NCBI RefSeq assembly: GCF_013868155.1
Contig: NZ_JACEOG010000001.1
Location: forward strand, 2,494,193 to 2,558,192
Direction: 5' to 3'
Origin: Aeromicrobium phoceense
GTDB lineage: Bacteria; Actinomycetota; Actinomycetes; Propionibacteriales; Nocardioidaceae
Length of the DNA: 64,000 bases
Made by a program: the position numbers and the translations under genes. Of this stretch, positions 16,679 through 26,271 are shown piece by piece; positions within the stretch are counted from its first letter, which is position 1, and each line of letters begins with the position of its first letter. The notes under the pieces were generated by a model. That model made no database searches and was not told the origin of the DNA. It saw nothing but the letters and a program-made list of their open reading frames with translations.

Positions 16679-17524
16679 TCAGATCCGGCACGACAGGATG
16701 TCGGTGACGAGGATGCCGCGGCCGCCGAGGGCGTACAGCTCGTCCATGATCTTCTGGGTGGCCTCGCGCGGGACCATCGCCCGGACCGCGACCCACCCCT
16801 CGCGATGAAGGGGCGACACCGTCGGCGACTCGATGCCCGGGGTGAGCCGGACGGCCTCGTCGACGTTCTGGACCCGGATGTCGTAGTCCATCATCACGTA
16901 GGTCCGCGCCACGATGACGCTCTGCAGGCGGCGCTGGAACACGTCGAAGCCCGCGGGCACCTCGGCGGCCGAGCGCGCGATCAGCAGGGCCTCGGAGGTG
17001 AGGATCGGGTCGCCGAAGACCTCCAGGCCGGCCTGGCGCAGCGTGGTGCCGGTCTCGACCACGTCGGCGATCGCGTCGGCGACGCCGAGGCGGATCGAGG
17101 ACTCCACCGCGCCGTCCAGACGCACGACCTGGGCGTCGATGCCGAGCCGCTCGAGGTGCGGGCGCACGATGCCGGGGTACGACGTGGCGATGCGGCGGCC
17201 CTGGAGCTCGGACTCGTTGGTCAGCTGGCCCTCAGGGGCGGCGAAGCGGAACGTGGAGCCCGCGAAGCCCAGCTCCATGACCTCGTCGGCCTTGGCGCCG
17301 GAGTCCAGCAGCAGGTCGCGGCCGGTGATGCCGACGTCGAGCGTGCCCTCGCCGACGTAGATGGCGATGTCGCGCGGACGCAGGTAGAAGAACTCGACGT
17401 CGTTGTCGGCGTCGACGGTGACGAGGTCCTTGGCGTGGCGACGCTGGCGGTAGCCCGCCTCGGTCAGCATGGCGGCGGCGGCTTCGGACAGGGCGCCCTT
17501 GTTGGGGACGGCGACCTTGAGCAT
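16679..17524 (-). CDS. hisG: ATP phosphoribosyltransferase, long form
   Basis: First committed enzyme of histidine synthesis, joining ATP and PRPP. The 281-residue protein is the long form with a C-terminal regulatory domain, normally inhibited by histidine. It shows the N-terminal MLKVAVPNKGALSEAA, the PRPP-binding motif DVVETGTTLRQAGLEVF and the C-terminal domain ending GILVTDILSCRI. ATG 17524 is chosen because it begins exactly at the family start. It is preceded by hisE with 10 bases between, so the two form a pair apart from other his genes, the usual actinobacterial arrangement. Confidence 0.95.
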   Translation of the reverse strand: MLKVAVPNKGALSEAAAAMLTEAGYRQRRHAKDLVTVDADNDVEFFYLRPRDIAIYVGEGTLDVGITGRDLLLDSGAKADEVMELGFAGSTFRFAAPEGQLTNESELQGRRIATSYPGIVRPHLERLGIDAQVVRLDGAVESSIRLGVADAIADVVETGTTLRQAGLEVFGDPILTSEALLIARSAAEVPAGFDVFQRRLQSVIVARTYVMMDYDIRVQNVDEAVRLTPGIESPTVSPLHREGWVAVRAMVPREATQKIMDELYALGGRGILVTDILSCRI

Positions 17525-17534
17525 GTGGGGCTTC

Positions 17535-17807
17535 CTAGAGGTGGGAGTAGACGTCATCGAGGGAGATGCCAGCGGCGATCATCATCACCTGCGCGTGGTA
17601 CAGCAGCTGGCTGATCTCCTCGGCCGCACGCGCAGGTCCCTCGTGCTCGGCGGCCATCCACGACTCGGCGGCCTCCTCCACGAGCTTCTTGCCGATCGCG
17701 TGCACGCCCGCGTCGAGCTCGGCGACGGTGCGCGAGCCCTCGGGGCGGGAGGCGGCCTTCTCGGACAGTTCCGCGAACAGGCCATCGAACGTCTTCATCG
17801 TGGTCAT
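17535..17807 (-). CDS. hisE: Phosphoribosyl-ATP pyrophosphatase
   Basis: Second step of histidine synthesis, removing pyrophosphate from phosphoribosyl-ATP. The 90-residue protein carries the MazG-like helical motif ([15 protein letters not shown] with conserved EExxE) and [17 protein letters not shown]. It begins [18 protein letters not shown]; either the ATG at 17807 or that at 17798 may be the true start. It lies one base from the ribH stop, so translation is probably coupled to the riboflavin operon. Confidence 0.93.
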   Translation of the reverse strand: MTTMKTFDGLFAELSEKAASRPEGSRTVAELDAGVHAIGKKLVEEAAESWMAAEHEGPARAAEEISQLLYHAQVMMIAAGISLDDVYSHL

Positions 17808-17808
17808 C

Positions 17809-18288
17809 CTATCGGCGGGGCGTCAGGCCCCGGACGGTCGCCCATGCCGAGAGGGCGGCCTCGGCGGCCTCGCGGCCCTTGTCCTCGGGCGATCCCGGCA
17901 GGCCGGCGCGGTCGAGCGCCTGCTGCTCGGTGTCGCACGTGAGCAGGCCGAAGCCGATCGGCACGCCGGTGTCCAGGGCCACGCGGGACAGCCCGTCGGT
18001 GGTGGCCGCCGAGACGTACTCGAAGTGGGGCGTCCCGCCGCGGATGATCACGCCGAGCGCGACGACCACGTCGTAGCCGGCGTTCGCGCAGGCCTGCGCG
18101 ATGATCGGCAGCTCGAAGGAGCCGGGCGCCCGCAGCAGCGTCGTGTCGCTGACGCCGGCCTCCTTCAGGGCGCGGTCGGTGCCGGCGATGAGGCCGTCCA
18201 TCACGACGGTGTGCCAGCTCGAGGCGACGACGGCGACCTTGGCGCCGCTGCCGTCGACCGTGATCTCGGGTGCTCCGTGTCCGGCCAT
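17809..18288 (-). CDS. ribH: 6,7-dimethyl-8-ribityllumazine synthase
   Basis: Penultimate enzyme of riboflavin synthesis; forms the icosahedral or pentameric lumazine synthase. The 159-residue protein has the signature regions [41 protein letters not shown] and [13 protein letters not shown] (conserved active-site His in TPHFEYV). One base separates it from ribBA, and hisE follows, so it is the last rib gene of this operon. Confidence 0.96.
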   Translation of the reverse strand: MAGHGAPEITVDGSGAKVAVVASSWHTVVMDGLIAGTDRALKEAGVSDTTLLRAPGSFELPIIAQACANAGYDVVVALGVIIRGGTPHFEYVSAATTDGLSRVALDTGVPIGFGLLTCDTEQQALDRAGLPGSPEDKGREAAEAALSAWATVRGLTPRR

Positions 18289-18289
18289 G

Positions 18290-19534
18290 TCAGATCTCCT
18301 CGTCCAGGTGGAGGTCGGGCAGGTCGTGGCCCATGCGCGCGGCCTTGGTCTGCAGGTAGCGCAGGTTGTCGGGCGTGGGCGCGATGACCACGGGCAGCCG
18401 CTCGGCCACCTTGACGCCGTACTGCTCCAGCTGGGTGGACTTGTCGGGGTTGTTGGTCAGTAGGCGCACCGACGTGACGCCGAGCTCGCGCAGGATCTGG
18501 GCCCCGGCGGCGTAGTCGCGCTCGTCCTCGCCGAAGCCGAGCGAGAGGTTCGCGTCGACCGTGTCCTGGCCCTGGTCCTGCAGCTCGTAGGCGCGCAGCT
18601 TGTGCAGCAGGCCGATCCCCCGGCCCTCGTGGCCGCGGAGGTAGACCACGATGCCGGCGCCGGCGGCGACGACCTCGGCCATCGCGGCCTCCAGCTGCGG
18701 GCCGCAGTCGCAGCGTCGCGAGCCGAAGACGTCGCCGGTCAGGCACTCCGAGTGCAGCCGGACCAGCACGTCCTCGGTGCCGGGCTCGCCGTGGACGAGG
18801 GCCACGTGCTCGGCGCCGTCGATGCGGTCCTTGAAGCCCATGGCGCGGAACGTGCCGAACTCGGTGGGCAGGTGGGCGTCGGCGAGGCGGGTGATCTGCG
18901 ACTCGTGCAGGCGCAGGTACACCTGCAGGTCGGCGATCGACACGAGCGACAGGTCGTGCTCGTCGGCGAACTCGCGCAGCTCGGGCGCGCGCTTGAGCGT
19001 GCCGTCGTCGTTCATCACCTCGCCGATCACGCCGGCGGGGGTCAGTCCCGCGAGCCGGGCGAAGTCGACCGCGGCCTCGGTGTGGCCGGCGCGCTCCAGC
19101 ACGCCGCCGGGCTTGGCGCGCAGCGGCACGATGTGGCCGGGCTGGACCAGCTCGAACGGCTCGGTGGCCGAGTCGGCGAGCACGCGGCACGTGCGGGCGC
19201 GGTCGGAGGCCGAGATGCCGGTGGTGACGCCGTCGCGCGCGTCGATCGACACGGTGTAGGCCGTGCGCAGCCGGTCGCGGTTGTGCGGGGTCATCAGCGG
19301 GATCGCCAGCCGGTCGAGGATCTCGCCCGTGATCGGCGCGCAGACCAGGCCGCTGGAGTAGCGGACCAGGAACGCCATCAGCTCGGGCGTCGCCTTGGAG
19401 GCGGCGAAGATGATGTCGCCCTCGTTCTCGCGGTCCTCGTCGTCGACGACGACGATCGCCTTCCCCTCGCGGATGTCGGCGATCGCGCGCTCGATGCTGT
19501 CGAGGCGGACTCCGGTGTGCTGCTCCTCGATCAT
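18290..19534 (-). CDS. ribBA: Bifunctional DHBP synthase / GTP cyclohydrolase II
   Basis: Provides both substrates for lumazine synthesis. Residues 1-205 are 3,4-dihydroxy-2-butanone-4-phosphate synthase ([18 protein letters not shown], the acidic metal-binding motif, and [18 protein letters not shown]). Residues 210-414 are GTP cyclohydrolase II, with zinc-binding cysteines in [18 protein letters not shown], the catalytic region [16 protein letters not shown] and the GTP-binding LLTNNPDK. Length 414 is standard. Its ATG overlaps the ribE stop in ATGA. Confidence 0.96.
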   Translation of the reverse strand: MIEEQHTGVRLDSIERAIADIREGKAIVVVDDEDRENEGDIIFAASKATPELMAFLVRYSSGLVCAPITGEILDRLAIPLMTPHNRDRLRTAYTVSIDARDGVTTGISASDRARTCRVLADSATEPFELVQPGHIVPLRAKPGGVLERAGHTEAAVDFARLAGLTPAGVIGEVMNDDGTLKRAPELREFADEHDLSLVSIADLQVYLRLHESQITRLADAHLPTEFGTFRAMGFKDRIDGAEHVALVHGEPGTEDVLVRLHSECLTGDVFGSRRCDCGPQLEAAMAEVVAAGAGIVVYLRGHEGRGIGLLHKLRAYELQDQGQDTVDANLSLGFGEDERDYAAGAQILRELGVTSVRLLTNNPDKSTQLEQYGVKVAERLPVVIAPTPDNLRYLQTKAARMGHDLPDLHLDEEI

Positions 19535-20130
19535 GAGTGAGCTCCCTTCTCGAGCAGTCGCTCGACGTACTTGGCGATGACGTCCACCTCGAGGTTGACG
19601 CGGTCGCCGGGCTTGCGGTCGCCGAGCACGGTGTCGGCGAGGGTCGTGGGGATGAGGGACACGCTGAACCAGTCGTCGCCGGCCTCGACCACCGTGAGCG
19701 ACGTGCCGTCGACGGTGATCGAGCCCTTGTCCACGACGTATCGCGCCAGCTCGGCCGGGAGGCTGAACCGGACGACCTCCCAGTGCTCGCTGGGGGTGCG
19801 GTCGATCAGCGTGGCCGTGCCGTCGACGTGGCCCTGCACGATGTGGCCGCCCATCCGGGCCCCGGCCTGCATCGCGCGCTCCAGGTTGACGACCGATCCG
19901 GCCTCCAGGTCGCCGAGGCTGGTGCGGTCCAGCGACTCGCGCATGACGTCGGCGCTGAACGTGTCCTGCGTCGGGTCGATCACGGTCAGGCAGCAGCCGT
20001 TGACCGCGATCGAGTCGCCGTGTCCGGCGTCCGACGTGACGACGGGTCCGCGGATCGTGATCCGCACCGCGTCGCCGAGGTCGTCGAGGGCCACGACCGT
20101 GCCCTTCTCCTCCACCAAGCCCGTGAACAT
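19531..20130 (-). CDS. ribE: Riboflavin synthase alpha chain
   Basis: Dismutates two lumazines to riboflavin. The 199-residue protein has the two tandem lumazine-binding beta-barrels (residues 1-95 and 96-190). It begins with the invariant [10 protein letters not shown], with VNGCCLTV in barrel 1 and VDGTSLTVV in barrel 2, and [12 protein letters not shown] at the junction. ATG 20130 touches the last base of the ribD stop (one-base overlap), and the ribE stop overlaps ribBA. Confidence 0.96.
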   Translation of the reverse strand: MFTGLVEEKGTVVALDDLGDAVRITIRGPVVTSDAGHGDSIAVNGCCLTVIDPTQDTFSADVMRESLDRTSLGDLEAGSVVNLERAMQAGARMGGHIVQGHVDGTATLIDRTPSEHWEVVRFSLPAELARYVVDKGSITVDGTSLTVVEAGDDWFSVSLIPTTLADTVLGDRKPGDRVNLEVDVIAKYVERLLEKGAHS

Positions 20131-21200
20131 CAGTTCGTGCCCTCGCTGTCCGGTTCCTCAATCGGTGTGTCCATGTCCTCGCGCGGCATCCGGCCCGGCG
20201 TGCCGACGATGCGGATGTCGGGTCCGACCATCCGCAGGTCGGTGATCTCGATGGGGCGGATGTCCGCGAGCGTGGTCGCCTCGCCCTCGAGCGCGGCGCG
20301 GCCAGAGCCCAGCATCGCCGGCGCCATGTAGCCGATCACGCGGTCGATGAGGCCCTCGCCCCAGAACGCGCCGGCGAGCCGGGGGCCGCCCTCGAGCCAG
20401 ACGTGGTGGATGCCCTCGGCCTGCAGCTCGGCGAGGACCTCGTGGGGGTCGCGCGAGTGGATCTGGCGCGTGGGCGCGACGCGGTCGAACACGCGGTAGT
20501 AGGCGGGGATCTTCGACTCCCCCACCACGACGCGCAGCGGTTGCCGGTCGTACGGCAGCGGCAGGTCGGCGGCGTCGCGCACGGTGAGCCGCGGATCGTC
20601 CGCGAGCACGGAGTAGGTGCCGGCCATGATGGCGTCGCACTCGGCGCGGAAGGCCTGGACGTCGCGGCGGGCGGTCTGGCTGGTGATCCACTTGCTGGTG
20701 CCGTCAGGCGCGGCGCTGAGGCCGTCGAGCGTCGCCGCGTACTTCCAGGTGACGAACGGCCGCCCATGGAGGTGGCGGTGGGACCAGAAGCGGACCAGCT
20801 CGTCGGTCTCGTCGGCCAGGACGCCGCCCTCGACGTCGAGGCCCGCCTCGAGGAGGACCTTCGCTCCCCCGGCGCCCTCGGCCGGGTCGGTGGTGCCGAA
20901 CACCACGCGGGTCACACCGGCGGCGATCAGCGCCTGCGTGCAGGGGCCGGTGCGGCCGGTGTGGTTGCAGGGCTCGAGGGTGACGACGGCGGTGGCGCCC
21001 CGGGCGCGGTCGCCGGCGAGCTGCAGGGCGTCGACCTCGGCGTGCGGCGTGCCCGCGCCCCGGTGGACGCCCACGGCGATCTCACGGCCCTCCGCGTCGA
21101 GCACCACGCAGCCGACCGGCGGGTTGGGAAGGGTGCGACCCACGGCTCGGGCGGCCTCGACGGCCCGGCGCATCGCGTCGGTCTCGGTCTGACTGGCCAC
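20130..21200 (-). CDS. ribD: Bifunctional riboflavin deaminase/reductase
   Basis: Converts the product of GTP cyclohydrolase II to the ribitylamino uracil. Residues 1-145 are the cytidine-deaminase-like domain with zinc ligands in PHAEVDAL and [12 protein letters not shown]. Residues 150-340 are the DHFR-like reductase ([33 protein letters not shown]). The frame is open for 60 codons upstream, but that region is the FMN riboswitch. I chose GTG 21200 (VASQTETD), with AGGGAG just upstream. It is the first gene of ribD-ribE-ribBA-ribH. Confidence 0.94.
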   Translation of the reverse strand: MASQTETDAMRRAVEAARAVGRTLPNPPVGCVVLDAEGREIAVGVHRGAGTPHAEVDALQLAGDRARGATAVVTLEPCNHTGRTGPCTQALIAAGVTRVVFGTTDPAEGAGGAKVLLEAGLDVEGGVLADETDELVRFWSHRHLHGRPFVTWKYAATLDGLSAAPDGTSKWITSQTARRDVQAFRAECDAIMAGTYSVLADDPRLTVRDAADLPLPYDRQPLRVVVGESKIPAYYRVFDRVAPTRQIHSRDPHEVLAELQAEGIHHVWLEGGPRLAGAFWGEGLIDRVIGYMAPAMLGSGRAALEGEATTLADIRPIEITDLRMVGPDIRIVGTPGRMPREDMDTPIEEPDSEGTN

Positions 21201-21239
21201 CGGTCTCCCTGACTTCGGGCTCACGGGACACCGGGGACG

Positions 21240-21264
21240 GCTCGGACGCAGGATGCGTCCGAGC
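21240..21264 (-). promoter_or_regulatory. Expression-platform hairpin between FMN aptamer and ribD
   Basis: Perfect 11-bp stem (GCTCGGACGCA with TGCGTCCGAGC, 3-base loop) directly 3' of the FMN aptamer and 40 bases before the ribD start. No T run follows, so it is not a classical intrinsic terminator. It may terminate without a U tract, as reported for some actinobacteria, or it may be part of a translational switch. Confidence 0.65.
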
Positions 21265-21268
21265 AGCG

Positions 21269-21394
21269 TGCGCCTTCCATCCGGACTTTCACCGTCGGTA
21301 CCGGAGTTCCACCGGTTCAACCTCGGCCCTGCGAGCAGGGCTTCGGGTCGCGGACTGTCACCGCCGGTTCGGACTTGCACCGACCCCGGAGCAC
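21269..21394 (-). ncRNA. FMN riboswitch (RFN element)
   Basis: The leader of ribD, read on the minus strand, contains the invariant RFN blocks in order: TCGGTGCAAGTCCGAACCGG, CGGTGACAGTCCGCGACCC, a variable hairpin with GCCCTGCTCGCAGGGC, GGTTGAACCGGTGGAACTCC, CCGACGGTGAAAGTCCGGAT and the closing GGAAG. This is a complete FMN aptamer. It should shut down ribD-ribE-ribBA-ribH when FMN is plentiful. Confidence 0.95.
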
Positions 21395-21430
21395 GCGAGC
21401 GATTAGCTCGTACGGGGAGAGTCTAGCGGC

Positions 21431-22087
21431 TCAGTGGCAGGCGCCGACGGCCGTCTCACGCAGACGCTCCACCATGGCGCCCGGGTCGTCGGCGCTGTAG
21501 ACCGCCGAACCGGCCACGAAGGTGTCGGCGCCGGCCTCCGCGCAGCGCTCGATCGTCTCCAGCGAGACGCCGCCGTCGACCTGGAGCCAGATGTCGCCAC
21601 CGACCCGGTCGAGCAGGGCGCGCGTGCGACGGATCTTCGGCAGGCACAGGTCCAGGAACTTCTGGCCGCCGAACCCCGGCTCGACCGTCATGATCAGCAC
21701 CATGTCGAGCTCGGGGAGCAGGTCCTCGTAGGGCTCGATCGGCGTCGCGGGCTTGAGCGCCATCGACGCACGGGCCCCCTGCGCGCGGATCTCGCGGGCC
21801 AGGCGCACGGGCGCCTTGGCGGCCTCGACGTGGAACGTGACGCTCGACGCGCCCGCCTCCACGAACTGCGGCGCCCAGCGGTCGGGCTCCTCGATCATCA
21901 GGTGCGCGTCGATCGGCTGGGGCGCGGCCTTCGCCAGCGCCTCGATCACGGGCGCGCCGAGCGTCAGGTTCGGCACGAAGTGGTTGTCCATCACGTCCAT
22001 GTGCAGGAAGTCGGCCGTCGGGATCCGGGCCGCCTCCCCCGCCAGGTTCGCGAAGTCGGCGTTCAGCAGGCTCGGCGTGATGCGCAT
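21431..22087 (-). CDS. rpe: Ribulose-phosphate 3-epimerase
   Basis: Interconverts ribulose-5-phosphate and xylulose-5-phosphate in the pentose phosphate pathway. It has 218 residues of TIM-barrel fold. The start [15 protein letters not shown], the metal-binding [30 protein letters not shown] and [10 protein letters not shown] are family signatures. It follows rsmB by 16 bases on the same strand and may read into the rib leader. Supplying ribulose-5-phosphate next to riboflavin genes is a sensible association, since RibB uses that sugar. Confidence 0.95.
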   Translation of the reverse strand: MRITPSLLNADFANLAGEAARIPTADFLHMDVMDNHFVPNLTLGAPVIEALAKAAPQPIDAHLMIEEPDRWAPQFVEAGASSVTFHVEAAKAPVRLAREIRAQGARASMALKPATPIEPYEDLLPELDMVLIMTVEPGFGGQKFLDLCLPKIRRTRALLDRVGGDIWLQVDGGVSLETIERCAEAGADTFVAGSAVYSADDPGAMVERLRETAVGACH

Positions 22088-22103
22088 GGGGCGAGCGTAT
22101 CCG

Positions 22104-23378
22104 TCAGCTGCGGCGCAGCAGCGCCAGGTACATCGCGTCCGTGCCGTCAAGGTGCGGCCACCAGTGGTGCTCGGACTCGACCGTCACGTCGGACCGCTCG
22201 GCGAGGACCGACTCGACGACCTCGCGGGTCTCGGCGGGCAGCGGCGAGCAGGTGGCGTAGCCGACCACTCCCCCCGGCCGCGCCAGGTCGATGGCGCGGG
22301 TCAGCAGCTGCCGCTGCAGCGTGACGAGCTCGGGGACGTCCTCGGCGCGACGGCGCCAGCGGGCCTCGGGACGACGGCGCAGGGCGCCCAGCCCGGTGCA
22401 CGGGGCGTCGAGGAGCACGCGGTCGAACGACTCCTCCTCCCACGGACCCTCGCGCCCGTCGTGGACCGTGACCTCGACGTTGTTGAGCGCCCGCACGGAC
22501 TGGCGGACGAGCTCGGCCCGGTGTGGCTGCATCTCGTTGGCGACGAGGGAGGCGCCGCGCTGGGCGGCGAGCGCGCCGAGCAGCGCGGCCTTGCCGCCCG
22601 GACCGGCGGCGAGATCGAGCCAGTGCGTGTCGTACCCCTCGAGCGGTGCCTCGGCGGTGGTGATCGCCACCATCTGCGAGCCCTCGTCCTGCACCCCGGC
22701 TCGGCCGTCGCGCACGGCGGGCACGAAGCCCGGGTCTCCCCCGGCGGTCATCACGCGGGCGTAGGGGCTGAGCCGGCCGGTCTCCCCCGGCAGCGAGCGC
22801 GGGTCGACGAGGCCGGGACGCGCCACCAGGGTGACGTAGGGCGGCACGTTGTCGGCCTCGAGCAGGTCCTCGAGCTGGTCGGGGCCGACGGCCTGCTCCA
22901 GCGCCTCCACGACCCATCGCGGGTGCGAGTACCGGACGGCCAGCGCGTCGAGCCGGCTCAGCCCTGCGGTGACCTCGTTGAGCCACAGGCCGAGGTCCTT
23001 CTGCCCGATCTTGCGCAGGACCGCGTTGGTGAAGCCGACGGGCCGGTGCCCGATTCGGCGACGGACCAGGTTCACGGTGGTGTCGACGGCCGCGTGGGGC
23101 GGCACGCGCATCGCCAGCAGCTGGTGGGCACCGAGCCGCAGTGCGTCGCGCACGGCCGGGTGGACCGTGCCGGTTGCCACGCGATCGATGATCGCGTCGT
23201 AGGTGCCCTGGTTGCGGATCGTGTTGTGGGTCAGCTCCGTCGCCAGGGCGGCATCGCGCTCGGACAGTCCGCCGAGCAGGGTCGGCAGCAGCAGGTTGAC
23301 GTACACCTCGCGCGTCCGGACGGCCGACATGACCTCGAACGCGACCTCGCGCGGATCGGTGATGGCCTTGGTGCTCAT
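22104..23378 (-). CDS. rsmB: 16S rRNA (cytosine-967-C5)-methyltransferase
   Basis: Methylates C967 of 16S rRNA, using S-adenosylmethionine. The 424-residue protein has an N-terminal NusB-like helical RNA-binding domain (residues 1-140) and a C-terminal Rossmann methyltransferase: SAM motif [15 protein letters not shown], motif [17 protein letters not shown] and the catalytic cysteine in [14 protein letters not shown]. Its GTG/ATG start overlaps the fmt stop (ATGA). The order fmt-rsmB-rpe is typical of actinobacteria. Confidence 0.94.
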   Translation of the reverse strand: MSTKAITDPREVAFEVMSAVRTREVYVNLLLPTLLGGLSERDAALATELTHNTIRNQGTYDAIIDRVATGTVHPAVRDALRLGAHQLLAMRVPPHAAVDTTVNLVRRRIGHRPVGFTNAVLRKIGQKDLGLWLNEVTAGLSRLDALAVRYSHPRWVVEALEQAVGPDQLEDLLEADNVPPYVTLVARPGLVDPRSLPGETGRLSPYARVMTAGGDPGFVPAVRDGRAGVQDEGSQMVAITTAEAPLEGYDTHWLDLAAGPGGKAALLGALAAQRGASLVANEMQPHRAELVRQSVRALNNVEVTVHDGREGPWEEESFDRVLLDAPCTGLGALRRRPEARWRRRAEDVPELVTLQRQLLTRAIDLARPGGVVGYATCSPLPAETREVVESVLAERSDVTVESEHHWWPHLDGTDAMYLALLRRS

Positions 23379-24298
23379 GCGAACACCACCTCGGTGGCTC
23401 CGCCGAGGCCCCGGCCCCAGTCGGCGGCGGCCATCGCCTTCTTGCCGTGCGGCTGCACCTCGCCCAGCACGACGTCGGTCGTGGTGGTGCCGACGCGCAC
23501 CTCGCGCTTGCCGATCGAGGCCACGCCCGGCTTGAGCGTGGACTCCTCGGCGATCGTGAGCGGTCCGACCTTGAGGCGCGCCCCGTCCACCTCGGTCCAG
23601 GCGCCCGGCGCGGGCGTGCAGCCGCGAATCTGGCGGTCGACGGCGAAGGCGGGGCGGTTCCCGTCGATGCGGGCGTCCTCGGTGGTCAGCTTGTGGGCGG
23701 AGGAGACGTTGTCCTCGGGCTGGCGCACCGCGCCGATGTCGCCCCCCTCGATGTGGTCGACGACGTCGACGACGAGGGCGGCGCCCTGGTCGGACAGACG
23801 GTCCAGGAGCGTTCCGGTGGTGTCGTCCTGCTGGATCCGCTCGGTGATCGTGCCCAGCACGGGGCCGGCGTCCAGCGCCTCGACGAGGCTGAAGACCGTA
23901 GCGCCGGTGATCTCGTCGCCGGCCATGATCGAGCGCTGCACCGGGGCCGCACCGCGCCAGGCCGGCAGCACCGAGTAGTGCAGGTTGACCCAGCCGAACT
24001 CGAAGGCGTCGAGCACGTCGCGGCGCAGCAGCGCCCCGTACGCCACGATCACGCCCAGGCGCGCCTCCGTGGCCGCGAGGGCGTCGAGGAACTCGGGGTC
24101 GGACGTGGACGCCGGCTTGAGCACGTCGATCCCGTGGGCCTCGGCGGCCACCGCCACGGGCGAGGGCTGCAACGAGCGTCCGCGGCCGACCCGCGCGTCG
24201 GGACGGGTGATCACGGCGACCACCTCGTGGCGGCTGGCGACGAGCGCCTCGAGCGTCGGCACGGCGGTGGCCGGGGTCCCGGCGAACACGATCTTCAC
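23375..24298 (-). CDS. fmt: Methionyl-tRNA formyltransferase
   Basis: Formylates initiator Met-tRNA with 10-formyl-tetrahydrofolate. The 307-residue protein begins MKIVFAGTPATAVPTLEAL. It holds the catalytic loop NLHYSVLPAWRGAAPVQRSIMAGDE (Asn, His and Asp conserved; cited here as a motif only) and a C-terminal OB-fold domain (from about residue 205). It lies 31 bases downstream of priA on the same strand and overlaps rsmB by four bases. Confidence 0.95.
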   Translation of the reverse strand: MKIVFAGTPATAVPTLEALVASRHEVVAVITRPDARVGRGRSLQPSPVAVAAEAHGIDVLKPASTSDPEFLDALAATEARLGVIVAYGALLRRDVLDAFEFGWVNLHYSVLPAWRGAAPVQRSIMAGDEITGATVFSLVEALDAGPVLGTITERIQQDDTTGTLLDRLSDQGAALVVDVVDHIEGGDIGAVRQPEDNVSSAHKLTTEDARIDGNRPAFAVDRQIRGCTPAPGAWTEVDGARLKVGPLTIAEESTLKPGVASIGKREVRVGTTTTDVVLGEVQPHGKKAMAAADWGRGLGGATEVVFA

Positions 24299-24329
24299 CC
24301 GCCGAGTCTAGGTCGTGCCACCGGGCGGC

Positions 24330-26225
24330 TCAGAAGGCGACGGGGTCGACCTGGATCCGCACCGGCGTCTCCTTGGCCGCGCTGCGCTCTGCGGCGACCT
24401 GCTTGAGCACCGCGGCCAGCGCCAGTCCCTCGCGCCGGGGCACCCGCAGGATGAGGCGCTCGCGGCCCGGCTCGAGCGGAACCGGGCCGAGGACGTCGAC
24501 GAACGCGGGCCACGACCGGCGCGCGAGGACGCCGATCACGTCGTCGGTGCCATCGACCGTGGCGAGGCGCCCGACGGGCGGCAGGTGGGTCTCGGCGCGC
24601 TCGGAGAGCTCACGGGCGGCGACGGCCACCGGGTCGGCGCGGACGAGCGCCTGCAGGACGGTGGTGTCGCCGACCGCGACGGCGCGTGCGCCGAAGGCCG
24701 ATAGCGCGAGGGCGTTGAACCAGCGCCGGTGCGACTCCTCGAAGACCCGGACGTCGTCGCGGCCCAGCATGAGCCACGTGTCGAGCAGCACCACCACGGC
24801 GTAGCCGCCGGGCACGGGCGGCTCGGCACCGGGCGTGGCCAGCACGAGCGGGTGTCCCTCGGGATCGACCGTCTCCAGGACCGTCTCACCGCCCGAGGTG
24901 AGGACGGTGCGGTCGGGGAAGGCGGCGCCGAACTCCTCGGCGGTGCGCAGCTGGCCCACGACCGGGGCACGCAGGCGCGTGCCGCCGCACTCGGCGCAGC
25001 GCCAGCGGGGCACCTCGGTGGCGCACCAGCGGCACACCAGCGGCGCGTCGGCGCGGTGCTGCAGCAGCGGCCCGTGGCACTGCGGGCAGGAGGCGGGCGT
25101 GCGGCAGTCCTGGCACGACAATGAGGTGCGGTAGCCGCGCCGGGGCACCTGGACGAGCACGGGACCCTCGGCGGCCCGGACCGCCTGGAACACCGCGGCG
25201 GGCAGCCGGGCGGCGGCCGCGCCGTGCTCGGTGCCGTCGGTGACCTCGACCACGGGCCACTCCCGCCGGCGGGACGCCTGGTCGGCGACGATCTCGGCGC
25301 ACCAGCCCTGCTGCACGAGGGACTGGGCCTCGGCCGTGCGGGCGTGGCCGGCGATCAGCACGCCGGCACCCGTCTCGATCGCCCGGGTGAGCAGCACCTC
25401 GCGGGTGTGGGGGTAGGGCGCCCGTGGCTCGGCGTGGAGGTCGTCGCCGTCGTCCCAGATCACGACGAGACCGAGGTCGCGCACGGGCGCGTAGGCGGCG
25501 GCACGGGTGCCCAGCACGACCTGCACCTCGCCGCGGGAGACCCGCAGGAAGTTGCGGTAGCGCGCCGCGGGCTTGTCGGCGGCCGTGAGCGCCACGTGGG
25601 CGTCGGGGCCGAGGGCCTCGGTGAAGGCCGCGTGCCAGCGAGCCACCTCGCGCACGTCGGGCACGCAGACGACCGCACCCCGGCCCGACCGCACGACCGC
25701 CGACACCGCCTCGGCCACGGCGCGCTCGGGCTCGTGGCGCGGCAGCACGTTCAGCACGGCGCGGGGTGACTCCCCCGCCGCGAGCGCCTCGACATAGGCC
25801 GCACCGTGGACGTAGGCGTGCCACGACGCGCTGCCGATCTCGGGCGGCGGTGGCGCCGGCGAGGCCGGTGGGTGGGCCTCGGCACGGGCGTGGCGAGGCG
25901 GGATCGCGAGCCGCAGCACGTCGGCCGCGGTGCCCGCGTAGCGGTCGGCCAGGGCGCGCGCGAGGGCGGCGACCTGAGGCGTCAGGACGGGCTCGGAGGA
26001 GACCACCTTGGCGACCGCCGCGAGCTTGCCGTCGTGCGCGGAGTCGTCGGCGAGCTCGAGGACGAATCCGTCGACGAGCCGCCCCGCGAAGCGCACCTTG
26101 ACCCGGCATCCCGGGACGACCGCCTCGGCCAGCTCGTCGGGGACGGCGTAGTCGAACGGACGGTCGAGATGCGACAGCGGCGTGTCGACGAGGACTCTCG
26201 CGACACGCCGCTGTGCTGGGTTCAC
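24330..26225 (-). CDS. priA: Actinobacterial PriA-like primosomal protein N', no Walker A
   Basis: Replication-restart protein of 631 residues. The N-terminal DNA-binding domain is present (LVDTPLSHLDRPFDYAVPDEL), as is the zinc-binding module with eight cysteines (SCQDCRTPASCPQCHG and VCRWCATEVPRWRCAECGG, about residues 365-415). The helicase core has no GxGKT loop; the equivalent place reads AVLNVLPRHEPERAV, and the DEAH box is replaced by VIWDDGDDL. This is the known actinobacterial variant, shorter than the about 730-residue E. coli protein, so ATP-driven unwinding is unlikely. It lies between metK and fmt. The GTG start at 26225 gives MNPAQRRVARVLVD. Confidence 0.9.
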   Translation of the reverse strand: MNPAQRRVARVLVDTPLSHLDRPFDYAVPDELAEAVVPGCRVKVRFAGRLVDGFVLELADDSAHDGKLAAVAKVVSSEPVLTPQVAALARALADRYAGTAADVLRLAIPPRHARAEAHPPASPAPPPPEIGSASWHAYVHGAAYVEALAAGESPRAVLNVLPRHEPERAVAEAVSAVVRSGRGAVVCVPDVREVARWHAAFTEALGPDAHVALTAADKPAARYRNFLRVSRGEVQVVLGTRAAAYAPVRDLGLVVIWDDGDDLHAEPRAPYPHTREVLLTRAIETGAGVLIAGHARTAEAQSLVQQGWCAEIVADQASRRREWPVVEVTDGTEHGAAAARLPAAVFQAVRAAEGPVLVQVPRRGYRTSLSCQDCRTPASCPQCHGPLLQHRADAPLVCRWCATEVPRWRCAECGGTRLRAPVVGQLRTAEEFGAAFPDRTVLTSGGETVLETVDPEGHPLVLATPGAEPPVPGGYAVVVLLDTWLMLGRDDVRVFEESHRRWFNALALSAFGARAVAVGDTTVLQALVRADPVAVAARELSERAETHLPPVGRLATVDGTDDVIGVLARRSWPAFVDVLGPVPLEPGRERLILRVPRREGLALAAVLKQVAAERSAAKETPVRIQVDPVAF

Positions 26226-26271
26226 TCGGCTGTTCTACCAGCAGGGCCCGACAGGGCCCCGGGGCACGGGA

